Part shown: in pieces, positions 23,868 to 32,116 of the stretch
Layout of the letters: each line of letters begins with the position of its first letter
How positions within the stretch are numbered: position 1 is the stretch's first letter
NCBI RefSeq assembly: GCF_002723455.1
Contig: NZ_PDUS01000025.1
Span: 14,311 to 46,426 of the forward strand
Direction of reading: 5' to 3'
Length of the DNA: 32,116 nt
Source: Pseudoalteromonas sp. 3D05
GTDB lineage: Bacteria > Pseudomonadota > Gammaproteobacteria > Enterobacterales > Alteromonadaceae
Notes under the pieces: model-generated
What the model was told of the DNA's origin: nothing
What the model saw: only the letters and a program-made list of their open reading frames with translations
Databases searched by the model: none
Position numbers and translations under genes: made by a program

Positions 23868-24791
23868 GTGCATATCTTTTCAATTATTTTTCCATTGGTC
23901 TTCATTGTTTTATGTGGTTACCTATCCAGCCGCAGTGCGTTTTTATCACAACTGCATGTCGCTGGGCTTAGTAAGTTTACTTTTTACATTAGTGTTCCAG
24001 CATTTTTATTTCTCAACATGTCGAATGCTAATTTGCAGGGTAGCGTCAGTTTAGATGGGTTTCTAAGTTTTTATCTACCCGTTTTATTCACCTTTTCACT
24101 TGCCTTAGCGATTGACCGTTTTTACTTATCTAAAAATAAAAGCTATGAGCGTCATAGTGTGTTTGCTTTAGGCAGTAGTTACTCAAATACGGTGTTGGTT
24201 GGCTTACCTATTATAATTGCAGCACTTGGCGAGCAAATGATGGGGATTGTGTTTATGATAATTACCTTTCACAGCGCGTTACTTTTCACATTAACATTTT
24301 TAATTAGCGCTAAAGGCAATAATACGGCGTTTTCATGGCCCCAATTCAGTAAAAACATGTTATTGAACCCGGTCGTATTGAGTATCAGTTGTGGAATCGC
24401 GGTGAACTTAAGTGGCCTCCCTTTATTTGCCGATCTTAAATCTGGGCTATTATTACTCGGACAACCCGCCCTGCCGTGTGCGTTATTTGTACTGGGGGCA
24501 AACTTAGCTTTTTATAAAGTCTCAGATAATTGGCAAGCTGCGTTAGTAGCTACCTTAGTCAAGCTATTTTTATTACCCTGTTTAGTACTTTTAATGGGCT
24601 ATTATGTATTTGAACTCGATACACAATTATTAAACGTACTGGTTTTATTGAGTGCATCGCCTTTGGGTGTAAACGCGTACCTCATCGCCTGCCAAATAAA
24701 ACAACATCAAGCAACACTTGCCAGCACGGTCGTTCTGTCAACCGTTTTAAGTGTGATAAGTTTTACGTTTTGGCTTTCAGTGTTGTTGTAA
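23868..24791 (+). CDS. AEC-family transporter
   Basis: A 307-residue membrane protein of the auxin efflux carrier (AEC) family, with about ten hydrophobic segments. Recognisable blocks are GLSKFTFYISVPAFLFLNM near the start, the SYSNTVLVGLPI motif (about 103-114) and the C-terminal ASPLGVNAYLIACQ. Bacterial members carry small carboxylates such as malate, but substrate cannot be read here. GTG at 23868 is preceded by AAGG at about 11 bp. It begins 38 bp after smrB and may be cotranscribed. Its end is 2 bp from the convergent SDR gene. Confidence 0.82.
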   Translation: MHIFSIIFPLVFIVLCGYLSSRSAFLSQLHVAGLSKFTFYISVPAFLFLNMSNANLQGSVSLDGFLSFYLPVLFTFSLALAIDRFYLSKNKSYERHSVFALGSSYSNTVLVGLPIIIAALGEQMMGIVFMIITFHSALLFTLTFLISAKGNNTAFSWPQFSKNMLLNPVVLSISCGIAVNLSGLPLFADLKSGLLLLGQPALPCALFVLGANLAFYKVSDNWQAALVATLVKLFLLPCLVLLMGYYVFELDTQLLNVLVLLSASPLGVNAYLIACQIKQHQATLASTVVLSTVLSVISFTFWLSVLL

Positions 24792-24793
24792 CT

Positions 24794-25531
24794 TCACAAT
24801 CCACCACTTACATCAATAAATCCGCCTGTTGTAAATGAAGCGTGTGCTGAGGCTAAAAAATAAATTGCAGCGGCCACTTCTTCAGGATTGCCACCTCTGC
24901 CTAGTGGCAAGCCATGTTTTAGGCGTTCGACACGCTCAGCCTCACCACCATCACCATGCATGTCAGTATAAATAAGCCCTGGCCTGACCGCGTTAACACG
25001 AATCCCCTGTCTGGCAACTTCTTTTGCCAAACCAATCGTCAAACTATCCATAGCGCCTTTTGATGCAGCATAATCAATGTATTCATTTGGAGAGCCAGTG
25101 CGTGATGCAGCCGATGAAACATTAACAATGCTGCCGCCTGCTTTCATACGCTTAATTGCCTCGCGAGAGCATAAAAAAGCACTGGTTACGTTTGTGCTTA
25201 ATACTTCGTTAATTCGTGCAGCATCCATATCAAGCAAGCGCATTTGAGGCTTTAAAATACCCGCGTTATTGATAAGAACATCTATTTTACCAAATAGCTC
25301 ATCTATCTTATAAAACATAGCAACTACGTCAGTTTCTTTAGATACATCAGCTTGCAGCATTGCAACCTTTACCCCAAGACTCTGAACCTGCTGCGCTACT
25401 TGTTTAGCTTGCACAACATTTGATTTAAAATTTAGGCAAATATCGTAGCCGTGGCGGGCAAAATGGATTGCAGTGCTAGCCCCAATACCACGACTAGCAC
25501 CGGTTATTAATACAACTGGATTTGCACTCAT
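24794..25531 (-). CDS. SDR-family oxidoreductase, YgfF-like
   Basis: A 245-residue classical short-chain dehydrogenase. Cofactor motif TGASRGIG (10-17), NNAG (88-91), and the catalytic set N114, S139/S140, Y154 and K158 (YAASK) are all present. The sequence resembles E. coli YgfF along most of its length (LSTNVTSAFLCSREAIKRM; GIRVNAVRPGLIYTDMH), which makes a FabG assignment less likely. The substrate is unknown. ATG at 25531 with AGGATA upstream. It is 94 bp downstream of the Rid-family gene on the same strand; a weak stem-loop (about 25606-25630) lies between them. Confidence 0.87.
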   Translation of the reverse strand: MSANPVVLITGASRGIGASTAIHFARHGYDICLNFKSNVVQAKQVAQQVQSLGVKVAMLQADVSKETDVVAMFYKIDELFGKIDVLINNAGILKPQMRLLDMDAARINEVLSTNVTSAFLCSREAIKRMKAGGSIVNVSSAASRTGSPNEYIDYAASKGAMDSLTIGLAKEVARQGIRVNAVRPGLIYTDMHGDGGEAERVERLKHGLPLGRGGNPEEVAAAIYFLASAHASFTTGGFIDVSGGL

Positions 25532-25625
25532 TGTCTATCCTGAAGCTTTGTGGAGTTAAATGTATTTGTGGATCTGAATAAGCGACTTACTGGGGAGTAT
25601 TTATCAAATAAGCCGCTAAAGGCTA

Positions 25626-25976
25626 TTATTTTACAGCTGCGACGACTGATACTTCTACTAACAATGCATCGCGAGCCATTTTAGCTTCAACACACGCGCG
25701 TGCTGGCGCATGTCCCTCGGGTACCCATGCATCCCATACTGCATTCATATCAGCAAAGTAATCCATGCTTTTTACATAAATTGTTGCACTAAGCATATGT
25801 TCTTTAGAGCTTCCTGCTTCGTCTAGCAGCGCTTCTACTTTATCCAGCATTGTTTGTGTTTGCTCTTTAATACCTTGTTCGGCATCTGCGCAAACTTGTC
25901 CGCATAAGTATACTGTGCCGTTATGTTTAACAATGCGGCTCATACGCGCACCGGTTTGAAGACGTTCAATAGTCAT
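25626..25976 (-). CDS. Rid-family protein, YoaB-like
   Basis: A 116-residue protein of the YjgF/YER057c/UK114 (Rid) family. Its pattern (start MTIERL, AVWDAWVPEGHAPARACVEAKMA, end VEVSVVAAV) is closer to E. coli YoaB than to RidA. RidA itself deaminates reactive enamines from PLP enzymes through a conserved arginine. An arginine is present in the equivalent PARACVE motif, so imine deaminase chemistry is possible but not proven for this subgroup. ATG at 25976. Neighbours are sixA upstream and the SDR gene downstream, all minus strand. Confidence 0.85.
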   Translation of the reverse strand: MTIERLQTGARMSRIVKHNGTVYLCGQVCADAEQGIKEQTQTMLDKVEALLDEAGSSKEHMLSATIYVKSMDYFADMNAVWDAWVPEGHAPARACVEAKMARDALLVEVSVVAAVK

Positions 25977-26068
25977 TATTAATCTCTACTTATATTTAGT
26001 AAAAATAGGCCTGATAGGTCATTTTTTAAATTGAATTTTTTAATACATTTTTAGGCAGAAGTATTCAC

Positions 26069-26545
26069 CTAAATAACGACGTTAGCTGGTGCGTTTATAC
26101 TAAGGTAGTGGCTTTTTTGAGTCATATCATCATAGCTAATCACAGCAACCCCACCGGTGTTAAAAATTGGCATATTGCCAGGGCTTAGCTGATCGACTAA
26201 ATAACTCACTATAGGCATATGGGCGACAATCAACCATGTGTCACACTCAGGGTGCATAGCAATTAATGTTTCGAGGTAATCTGCGGCAATTTGAGGATTT
26301 CCATCAGGGGTTATGTCGCTGCATGTTTCTTCAAACGTAAACACGTTGTTCTTTTTAACACCTTGCGCAGTTTGTTGAGCACGAACATAAGGGCTAACTA
26401 ACAAGGCTGTTGGTTTATGAGTTGCGTGCAGCCATATACCCATTTTTTCGGCTTGTTGCTGGCCAACTAACGTCAGGTTTCTGCTTGCGTCGTCAGCTTG
26501 CATCGGTGTAGCTTCGCCGTGGCGCATTATTAGAATTGTTTTCAT
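26069..26545 (-). CDS. sixA: Phosphohistidine phosphatase SixA
   Basis: A 158-residue histidine phosphatase (E. coli SixA 161) that removes phosphate from phosphohistidine, acting on the nitrogen-related PTS protein NPr in E. coli. The catalytic RHG motif is at 8-10 (IMRHGEA), and the second conserved His lies in LIVAHMPIVSYL (about 109). Intermediate motif SPYVRAQQTA is typical. ATG at 26545. Divergent from the M16 protease gene. Confidence 0.92.
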   Translation of the reverse strand: MKTILIMRHGEATPMQADDASRNLTLVGQQQAEKMGIWLHATHKPTALLVSPYVRAQQTAQGVKKNNVFTFEETCSDITPDGNPQIAADYLETLIAMHPECDTWLIVAHMPIVSYLVDQLSPGNMPIFNTGGVAVISYDDMTQKSHYLSINAPANVVI

Positions 26546-26719
26546 AAAAAATCAACCGATTAAAGAATATAAAACAGTAGCCAGTTTGCCAATTTGTCCG
26601 CTATATTAAAACAAAGTAACATCTATCTCGCTTGATATTCAGAATTAAAAGCATTGTAAAAAGTGTCTGAAGATATCACATATTGAAAATAGGTAAACGC
26701 GACGTTTTAGGAGCATCAT

Positions 26720-29440
26720 TTGAATATCAGCCGCAATGATAACAGAACATACCACGCCCTAACACTGGACAATGGTCTAAAAGTATTGTTGGTGCAAGAT
26801 AAAGATTCAACGAAGGCTGCTGCATCCATGGCTATCAATGCTGGTCATTTCGATGATCCACTTGATAGACAAGGCCTTGCCCACTTTTTAGAGCACATGC
26901 TTTTTTTAGGCACTGACCAATATCCAGAATCCAATGGTTTTAGTAATTTTGTTTCTCAAGCAGGCGGTAATACCAATGCATGGACTGGAACTGAACATAC
27001 CTGCTATTTTTTTGATATAAACAACCAAAAATTTGAACATGCGCTTAAACAGTTTAGCCGTTTTTTTATTGCGCCTTTATTAAGCCCCACTGAAACAGAA
27101 AAAGAGCGCAACGCGATAGATGCGGAGTTTAAATTAAAAATAAAAGATGATAGCCGTCGGATTTACCAAGCCCACAAAGAAACGGTTAATCCTGATCATC
27201 CATTCGCTAAATTTTCTGTTGGTAGCCAACAAACATTAGCTGATCGTGAAACATGTATTAGCGATGAATTACGTCAGTTTTTTAATACCTATTATCAAGC
27301 ACAATGGATGAGCTTAGTGCTTTGCTCGGATGCTGATATCACCACCATGGAGCGTTGGGTTACTGACTTATTTTGCGATATAAAAGGCACTGGCAAAGAA
27401 AAGCCCGCTATTGAAGCTGACCTCTATCGTCAACAAGATCTTTGTAAAGTACTGCACATTGAACCACATAAGCATATGCAAAAGTTGATTGTGAGTTTTG
27501 CTATGCCGAACATAGATGCGTTTTATCGCCATAAAACAGTGAGTTTTATTGCCCACTTACTTGGCTATGAAGGGGAAGGGTCGCTGTACTCCATTTTAAA
27601 AGAACAAGGTTGGATCAATGCCTTATCTGCCGGTGGCGGTATTAATGGCAGCAACTTTAAAGACTTTAATATCAGTATGGCCCTGACCGATGAGGGCATT
27701 GAATATTATGAAGACATTGTTGAAATGGTGTTCGAATATATTTGCCTTATTACTCAAAATACTGACAAGCTTCCTCGACTTTATCAGGATAAGAAAAACT
27801 TACTCAGCATTGCATTTGATAATCAAGAAAAAGCGCGATTAATAGATTGGGTTAGTAACCTAAGTATTAATATGCAGCACTACGATGAAGCTAGTTACGT
27901 GCAAGGTGATTATTTGATGGAGGGGTTCAACCAGCATGCGCATGATATGGCGATGCAATGGCTCACTCCGCGTAATATGCGTTTAGTACTCATTCACCCT
28001 GATGTAGAGCCTGAGCATAAAACAAAGTGGTATCATACGCCCTATCGTGTAGAAGCGCTTTCGAACTCATGGCTTGATGCACTAACTGAAATAAATACGC
28101 CTCTACCACAGATGCTATTGCCCACAGCAAATCCGTATTTAACAAAAGACGTAACCTTGCTCGATGTTGAGCACCCTAAAACGCAACCCACTTTATTGGT
28201 CAAAGAGCCAGGGTTTGATTTTTGGTTTAAGCAAGACAATACATTTCGGGTTGCCAAAGGTCACTTTTACTTAGCCATGGACTCTCATTTTGCAGTAAAA
28301 GATATAAAACACATGGCACTTACACGCTTATTCGCTGACTTATTTATGGATAGCGTCGCTGAGCAGTTTTACCCAGCAGAATTAGCTGGACTGAGCTATC
28401 ATTTGACGTCACACCAAGGTGGTTTGACCCTCCATACCGCTGGTTTATCCTCAAGCCAACTAGCCTTAGTTGATGAATTGCTAAACGCATTATTTAATGT
28501 TGAGATATGCGCTAAGCGCTTTGCAGAGTATAAAAAACAGTTAGTTCGCCATTGGCGTAATAGCAATCATAATAAACCGGTAGGTGAGCTCTTTAGTGTT
28601 CTTGGGGCTAAAGTTATGCCGTGGAATCCGCAACCAGATCAGCTTGCCAATGCACTAAAAGATACTAGCTTTCATCAATTCAACCGCTTTAGAAAAGAGT
28701 TTTTTAATGCGCTACACGTAGAATCATTTTTACACGGAAACTGGCAAGAAAACGATGCGCTTGAGTTTCAAAAAGAAGTTGCTAACCACCTTGCTAAATC
28801 AGCAACTATTGAAGATTTAACCCGCCCATTGTGCCTACTAGATAAAGTGACTCGTATAGAACTTGAATTAAACTGCAACGACAATGCAATGGTCATTTAT
28901 TATCAAGCAATGAGTGATGATGTAGACGAAAAAATAAAAATGATGGCGCTTAATCACCTTATCAATCAAGATTACTTCAATGAGTTACGTACGAAGCAGC
29001 AGCTGGGCTATCTCGTTGGCGCTGGGTACGCTCCTTTTAATACACGAGCAGGCATTGCATTTTATGTGCAATCGCCAGAGTATAGCCCATATACTCTGCT
29101 TGAGCGCCATGAAGAATTTATAACTCGTGCTGTTGAAAGTCTAAACCAGCTGGAAGCAGAACAATGGCAGATTCAGAAACAAGGCCTCAAAACGCATATT
29201 GCTGAAAAAGACAAAAATTTACGGCTGCGTTCTCAGCGTTTGTGGTTGGCAATAGGGAATCAAGATCATACATTTAATATGCAGAAAAAACTGCTAAGCG
29301 CTCTTGAAGCACTCACAATAGATGAAATTAAAGCGTATATCCGTGAAACCTTCAACGACGATCGCGCAAGATATGAACTACTAAGTCATCCTAAAGCGAA
29401 GAAACTTGCAAAAGATTCAGTTTCCTCGCATTCCCTTTGA
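26720..29440 (+). CDS. M16-family (insulinase) zinc metallopeptidase
   Basis: A 906-residue peptidase of the insulysin/pitrilysin subfamily. The inverted zinc motif HFLEH is at 55-59, and the downstream glutamate ligand lies in ERNAIDAEF (E136). The C-terminal half carries the usual inactive M16 repeats, including the RTKQQLGYLVGAGY block. Length is close to pitrilysin (about 960) without its leader: the N-terminus (MNISRNDNRTYHALTLDNGLK) has no signal peptide, so the enzyme is probably cytoplasmic. The start is TTG at 26720 with AGGAG 6-7 bp upstream. The next gene begins 52 bp later on the same strand. Confidence 0.9.
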   Translation: MNISRNDNRTYHALTLDNGLKVLLVQDKDSTKAAASMAINAGHFDDPLDRQGLAHFLEHMLFLGTDQYPESNGFSNFVSQAGGNTNAWTGTEHTCYFFDINNQKFEHALKQFSRFFIAPLLSPTETEKERNAIDAEFKLKIKDDSRRIYQAHKETVNPDHPFAKFSVGSQQTLADRETCISDELRQFFNTYYQAQWMSLVLCSDADITTMERWVTDLFCDIKGTGKEKPAIEADLYRQQDLCKVLHIEPHKHMQKLIVSFAMPNIDAFYRHKTVSFIAHLLGYEGEGSLYSILKEQGWINALSAGGGINGSNFKDFNISMALTDEGIEYYEDIVEMVFEYICLITQNTDKLPRLYQDKKNLLSIAFDNQEKARLIDWVSNLSINMQHYDEASYVQGDYLMEGFNQHAHDMAMQWLTPRNMRLVLIHPDVEPEHKTKWYHTPYRVEALSNSWLDALTEINTPLPQMLLPTANPYLTKDVTLLDVEHPKTQPTLLVKEPGFDFWFKQDNTFRVAKGHFYLAMDSHFAVKDIKHMALTRLFADLFMDSVAEQFYPAELAGLSYHLTSHQGGLTLHTAGLSSSQLALVDELLNALFNVEICAKRFAEYKKQLVRHWRNSNHNKPVGELFSVLGAKVMPWNPQPDQLANALKDTSFHQFNRFRKEFFNALHVESFLHGNWQENDALEFQKEVANHLAKSATIEDLTRPLCLLDKVTRIELELNCNDNAMVIYYQAMSDDVDEKIKMMALNHLINQDYFNELRTKQQLGYLVGAGYAPFNTRAGIAFYVQSPEYSPYTLLERHEEFITRAVESLNQLEAEQWQIQKQGLKTHIAEKDKNLRLRSQRLWLAIGNQDHTFNMQKKLLSALEALTIDEIKAYIRETFNDDRARYELLSHPKAKKLAKDSVSSHSL

Positions 29441-29492
29441 CACAACCAAGGCGTTCAATTAGATTATCAGGTGCAAATAGAAGAAGTGCATA

Positions 29493-31727
29493 ATGATAAT
29501 AAAAATAACGCTCAATCTAACATTACTTGTAAGCTTTGCTTTAAGCTTTAGTGCTCTAGCTAATAACGATCAAATGTTTGATCAAAAAACCTTACAACTT
29601 TATATACCCAGTGCATTTGTTGCACTGGTTTTGCCGTACCTGTTATTTACAATACACAGACTACGCCGCTCACGAAAACAGTTACGACTTTCAGAACACC
29701 GTTTAAAAAGTACTGTTGAAGGCAGTGGTGATACGCTTTGGGATTGGAACGTTAAAACGGGAGAAATGCTGCGTATCAACGACAAATATATGATGAACAG
29801 TGACACTCAAAAAAGTTTCCCCCCCAATAAATCACTCATCCACCCAAATGACTTACCCAGTGTAGAGCTACATTTAAAGCAACATTTTGCCGAACAAAGC
29901 GCTTTTTTTGAAGCCAGTTATCGTATAAAAGATAGCTTTGACCGATGGCGTTGGGTGCTCGACCGCGGAAAAATCATTGAAAAAGACGCCAACCTAAAAC
30001 CCTTGAGAATGACGGGAACAGTTCGCGATATTACTCGTTTAAAGTCGACAGAAGCACGCCTTAATTTATTCGCAAAATGCGTAGAATCACTCACTGATGC
30101 GCTCGCAATCTATGATAGAAATTTTAATCTTGTAGATCTAAACCCCAGTTTTTTAAGCCAATTTGGCGGCACTCGAGAGCATTATTTGAATAAATCATTT
30201 TCTCTTGTGGGCTATGAAGATAGCTATATAGAAGAAATAAAAGACACAGTAAGACGCACTGAGCACTGGCAACAAGAAGTAAAGTTGCGTAACAGTGAGC
30301 GCAAAATGTTGCCTTTTGAAATTTCTATTGACGAAATTAAAAATGAATATAATCAGGTGTGCAACTACGTTGTTGTGTATTCTGATCTAACTGAACGCAA
30401 AAAAGCAGAGTCTCAACTGCACAATTTATCAAATAGAGACCGTACAACGGGCCTGCCCAATCGAAACTTGTTTTTTACCGACCTTAAAAAGTTAGCTAAA
30501 AAAGATGACCATCATGCTTTGCTAGTCTTTGACTTAGACAACTTTAAGAAAATAAATGATTCTCTTGGGCACCAGTTAGGCGACAGTCTACTCGCCAAGC
30601 TCGCAATGCGATTGAACAAACTTACCCGTGAGAAGGATGTATTTTATCGATTAGGTGGTGATGAGTTTGCATTGGTGATGTCAGGTACTAACGATATTCA
30701 CACCATCACACGTATGGCTAAACAATTTTTGGCAGCCATTGCGACCCCTTTTAAAATGGCAGGACACGAATTAGTTATCACATCAAGCTTAGGCATCGTA
30801 CTTTATCCTGAGGACGGTAACACCCCTGAACTACTTCTCAAAAATGCTGATACTGCAATGTATCATGCTAAAAAGAAAGGCAATAGCTACTTATTCTTCA
30901 ATGACACCATGAATCGTCAAGCCGTAAAACGCTTACAAATTGAAAACCTGATGCGTTTTGGTTTAAAAGAAGATCACTTTGAAGTGTACTACCAACCTAA
31001 AATGAATATTCGCACCGGTAAATTTACCGGTATGGAAGCACTTGTTCGCTTTATTACACCTAAAAAAGGCATTATCAGTCCTGGGGTGTTCATCCCAATA
31101 GCAGAAGAAACAGGGCAAATAATTGAAATTGGTGAAGTTGTACTAAACAAAGCCTGTAGAGATGTAAAGGAGTGGCTCGATGCTGGCTTATTTAATGGCC
31201 GAGTTGCGGTTAACCTCTCTGCAAAACAGTTTAGCTTACCTGATTTAACCACACGTATTGATATCATTTTGCAAAAAAATGAACTCCCTTCGTATTTCTT
31301 AGAACTTGAAATAACGGAAGGTACGGTAATGGATGACCCACAAGATGCCATATCGATTATGCGCTCACTCAGCGCCCGTGGCATTCATTTAGCTATGGAT
31401 GACTTTGGTACTGGGTATTCATCACTGGCGTACTTAAAGCAATTCCCTCTTAACACGTTAAAAGTAGATAAAGCGTTTATTGATGATATGGAAACAGAGC
31501 GTGGTCGCAATATGGTTGATTCAATCGTCACAATCGCTCACAACCTTGATTTGCATGTCGTTGCTGAAGGGGTAGAACAAGCCAAACAAATAACGATTTT
31601 AGAGCAGCTTAATTGCGAAACTATGCAAGGGTATTATTACTCAAAACCACTATCAAAAACTGAATTTACTGAGTTTTTGAAAAAGCAGTACAGCAACTCA
31701 CAACCGAGTTTAATTCACCAAGCTTAA
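29493..31727 (+). CDS. Membrane-anchored PAS-PAS-GGDEF-EAL protein
   Basis: A 744-residue c-di-GMP signalling protein. A hydrophobic N-terminus (about 5-23, possible signal peptide) and a membrane segment (about 37-56) are followed by a PAS_3-type domain (about 66-185, with a DGT-like RMTGTVRDIT end), a second PAS (about 190-300), GGDEF (about 305-470) and EAL (about 480-732). The GGDEF signature at 388-392 is intact with inhibitory-site REKD (379-382). EAL motifs E515-A-L, ELEITE (604-609), DDFGTGYSS (636-644) and EGVE (692-695) are present. Both domains may be active. The stimulus is unknown. ATG at 29493. Its stop overlaps the stop of the next, opposing gene. Confidence 0.92.
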   Translation: MIIKITLNLTLLVSFALSFSALANNDQMFDQKTLQLYIPSAFVALVLPYLLFTIHRLRRSRKQLRLSEHRLKSTVEGSGDTLWDWNVKTGEMLRINDKYMMNSDTQKSFPPNKSLIHPNDLPSVELHLKQHFAEQSAFFEASYRIKDSFDRWRWVLDRGKIIEKDANLKPLRMTGTVRDITRLKSTEARLNLFAKCVESLTDALAIYDRNFNLVDLNPSFLSQFGGTREHYLNKSFSLVGYEDSYIEEIKDTVRRTEHWQQEVKLRNSERKMLPFEISIDEIKNEYNQVCNYVVVYSDLTERKKAESQLHNLSNRDRTTGLPNRNLFFTDLKKLAKKDDHHALLVFDLDNFKKINDSLGHQLGDSLLAKLAMRLNKLTREKDVFYRLGGDEFALVMSGTNDIHTITRMAKQFLAAIATPFKMAGHELVITSSLGIVLYPEDGNTPELLLKNADTAMYHAKKKGNSYLFFNDTMNRQAVKRLQIENLMRFGLKEDHFEVYYQPKMNIRTGKFTGMEALVRFITPKKGIISPGVFIPIAEETGQIIEIGEVVLNKACRDVKEWLDAGLFNGRVAVNLSAKQFSLPDLTTRIDIILQKNELPSYFLELEITEGTVMDDPQDAISIMRSLSARGIHLAMDDFGTGYSSLAYLKQFPLNTLKVDKAFIDDMETERGRNMVDSIVTIAHNLDLHVVAEGVEQAKQITILEQLNCETMQGYYYSKPLSKTEFTEFLKKQYSNSQPSLIHQA

Positions 31728-31969
31728 GGGCGCCATACGCACGCATTAGCGCCAACAGTGCGAAGCAAGGCTCTACGATAGTGAACGTTAAATAGATACC
31801 ATGCTACAGGCCCGAGTAACCCTGCCAGTACAACCCAACGTTTAACAGGCATGCCCTTTTTATTCACGTCTAAATACATAATGGCGATAAACACGATGCT
31901 GATCACAATATACAAAGCCGGCCTCTTAATGATGGTTAATAAATGAGCGCGCAGTTTACCCAATCCCAT
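31724..31969 (-). CDS. Small hypothetical membrane protein
   Basis: An 81-residue protein I do not recognise. Two hydrophobic segments (about 18-31 and 44-60) are separated by a Lys/Arg-rich loop (DVNKKGMPVKRW), which predicts two membrane passes with both ends on the same side. ATG at 31969 has only a poor Shine-Dalgarno. The last four bases overlap the opposing GGDEF-EAL gene. Codon use and composition do not stand out. Coding status rests on the clean membrane pattern and start context, so it is moderately supported. Confidence 0.5.
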   Translation of the reverse strand: MGLGKLRAHLLTIIKRPALYIVISIVFIAIMYLDVNKKGMPVKRWVVLAGLLGPVAWYLFNVHYRRALLRTVGANACVWRP

Positions 31970-32018
31970 GGCTGATTAAAAGTACTGGATATGAATAGCG
32001 GCTATTTTTTGCAATGAT

Positions 32019-32116
32019 TGTATACCCAAGCCGCCTCAAGATGCGAGTTCCAGTGGGAGTTAAAAGTGATTTAGGCAAGGCATTGATTGCCAGTAATAGT
32101 GGTTCTATTGTTAAAA
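32019..32116. repeat. Start of a third interspersed repeat type (cut by window edge)
   Basis: The sequence beginning TGTATACCCAAGCCGCCTCA and continuing to the last base resembles, from memory, a repeat found in many Alteromonadales and Vibrio genomes. It contains two short stem-loops: GGCAA/TTGCC (32074-32091) and AATAG/CTATT (32095-32109). No second copy is inside the window, so repeat status is not shown here. Confidence 0.45.

Noticed and set aside
1..32116. CRISPR array, prophage, toxin-antitoxin pair or defence island
   Set aside because: I found no regularly spaced direct repeats, integrase, transposase, phage structural genes or recognisable defence genes; genes are core metabolism, translation and signalling.

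Overview
The window looks like chromosomal DNA of a marine gammaproteobacterium of the order Alteromonadales, most likely Pseudoalteromonas. The support is its AT-rich composition, the gammaproteobacterial blocks rpsP-rimM-trmD-rplS, ffh-ypjD-corB and smrB/prmB-aroC, a MotY-type sodium-motor flagellar protein, and short structured interspersed repeats of a kind I associate with that group. I see no rRNA, tRNA, CRISPR array, prophage or transposase gene. Almost all of it is core genome.

Layout. 1-275 is a truncated copy of a MITE-like repeat. 464-4789 holds a DUF342/FapA-family gene, rnt (RNase T), motY and an EamA-family exporter. 5195-6394 is a TyrP/Mtr-type aromatic amino acid permease preceded by a TyrR-like operator. 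A full, inverted copy of the repeat (6406-6720) lies between the permease stop codon and its terminator. 6869-9874 encodes a large membrane GGDEF-EAL protein. 10068-12617 is an aromatic amino acid block: a phenylalanine-rich leader peptide and attenuator, pheA, a shared terminator, and convergent tyrA with its own TyrR-like box. A second type of structured repeat (12764-12946) separates tyrA from a MYG1-family gene.

13959-16076 is the rplS-trmD-rimM-rpsP translation operon with recognisable terminator and promoter, followed by ffh. Diverging from ffh are ypjD and corB, then mscS. aroC and prmB follow on the minus strand, with smrB diverging from prmB. 23868-26545 holds an AEC-family carrier, an SDR oxidoreductase, a YoaB-like Rid protein and sixA. 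26720-31727 carries an M16 metalloprotease and a second GGDEF-EAL protein. A small membrane-protein gene and the start of a third repeat type close the window.

Working together: pheA, tyrA, aroC and the permease cover the end of the shikimate pathway, both branches from chorismate, and import of the products. The sequence shows two regulatory modes for them: Phe-codon attenuation at pheA and TyrR-type operators at tyrA and the permease. No undescribed multi-gene system stands out. The most informative non-coding signals are the complete pheA attenuator, the paired TyrR boxes, and three families of structured repeats, one of which interrupts the permease 3' UTR and brackets a 6-kb segment in inverted orientation.
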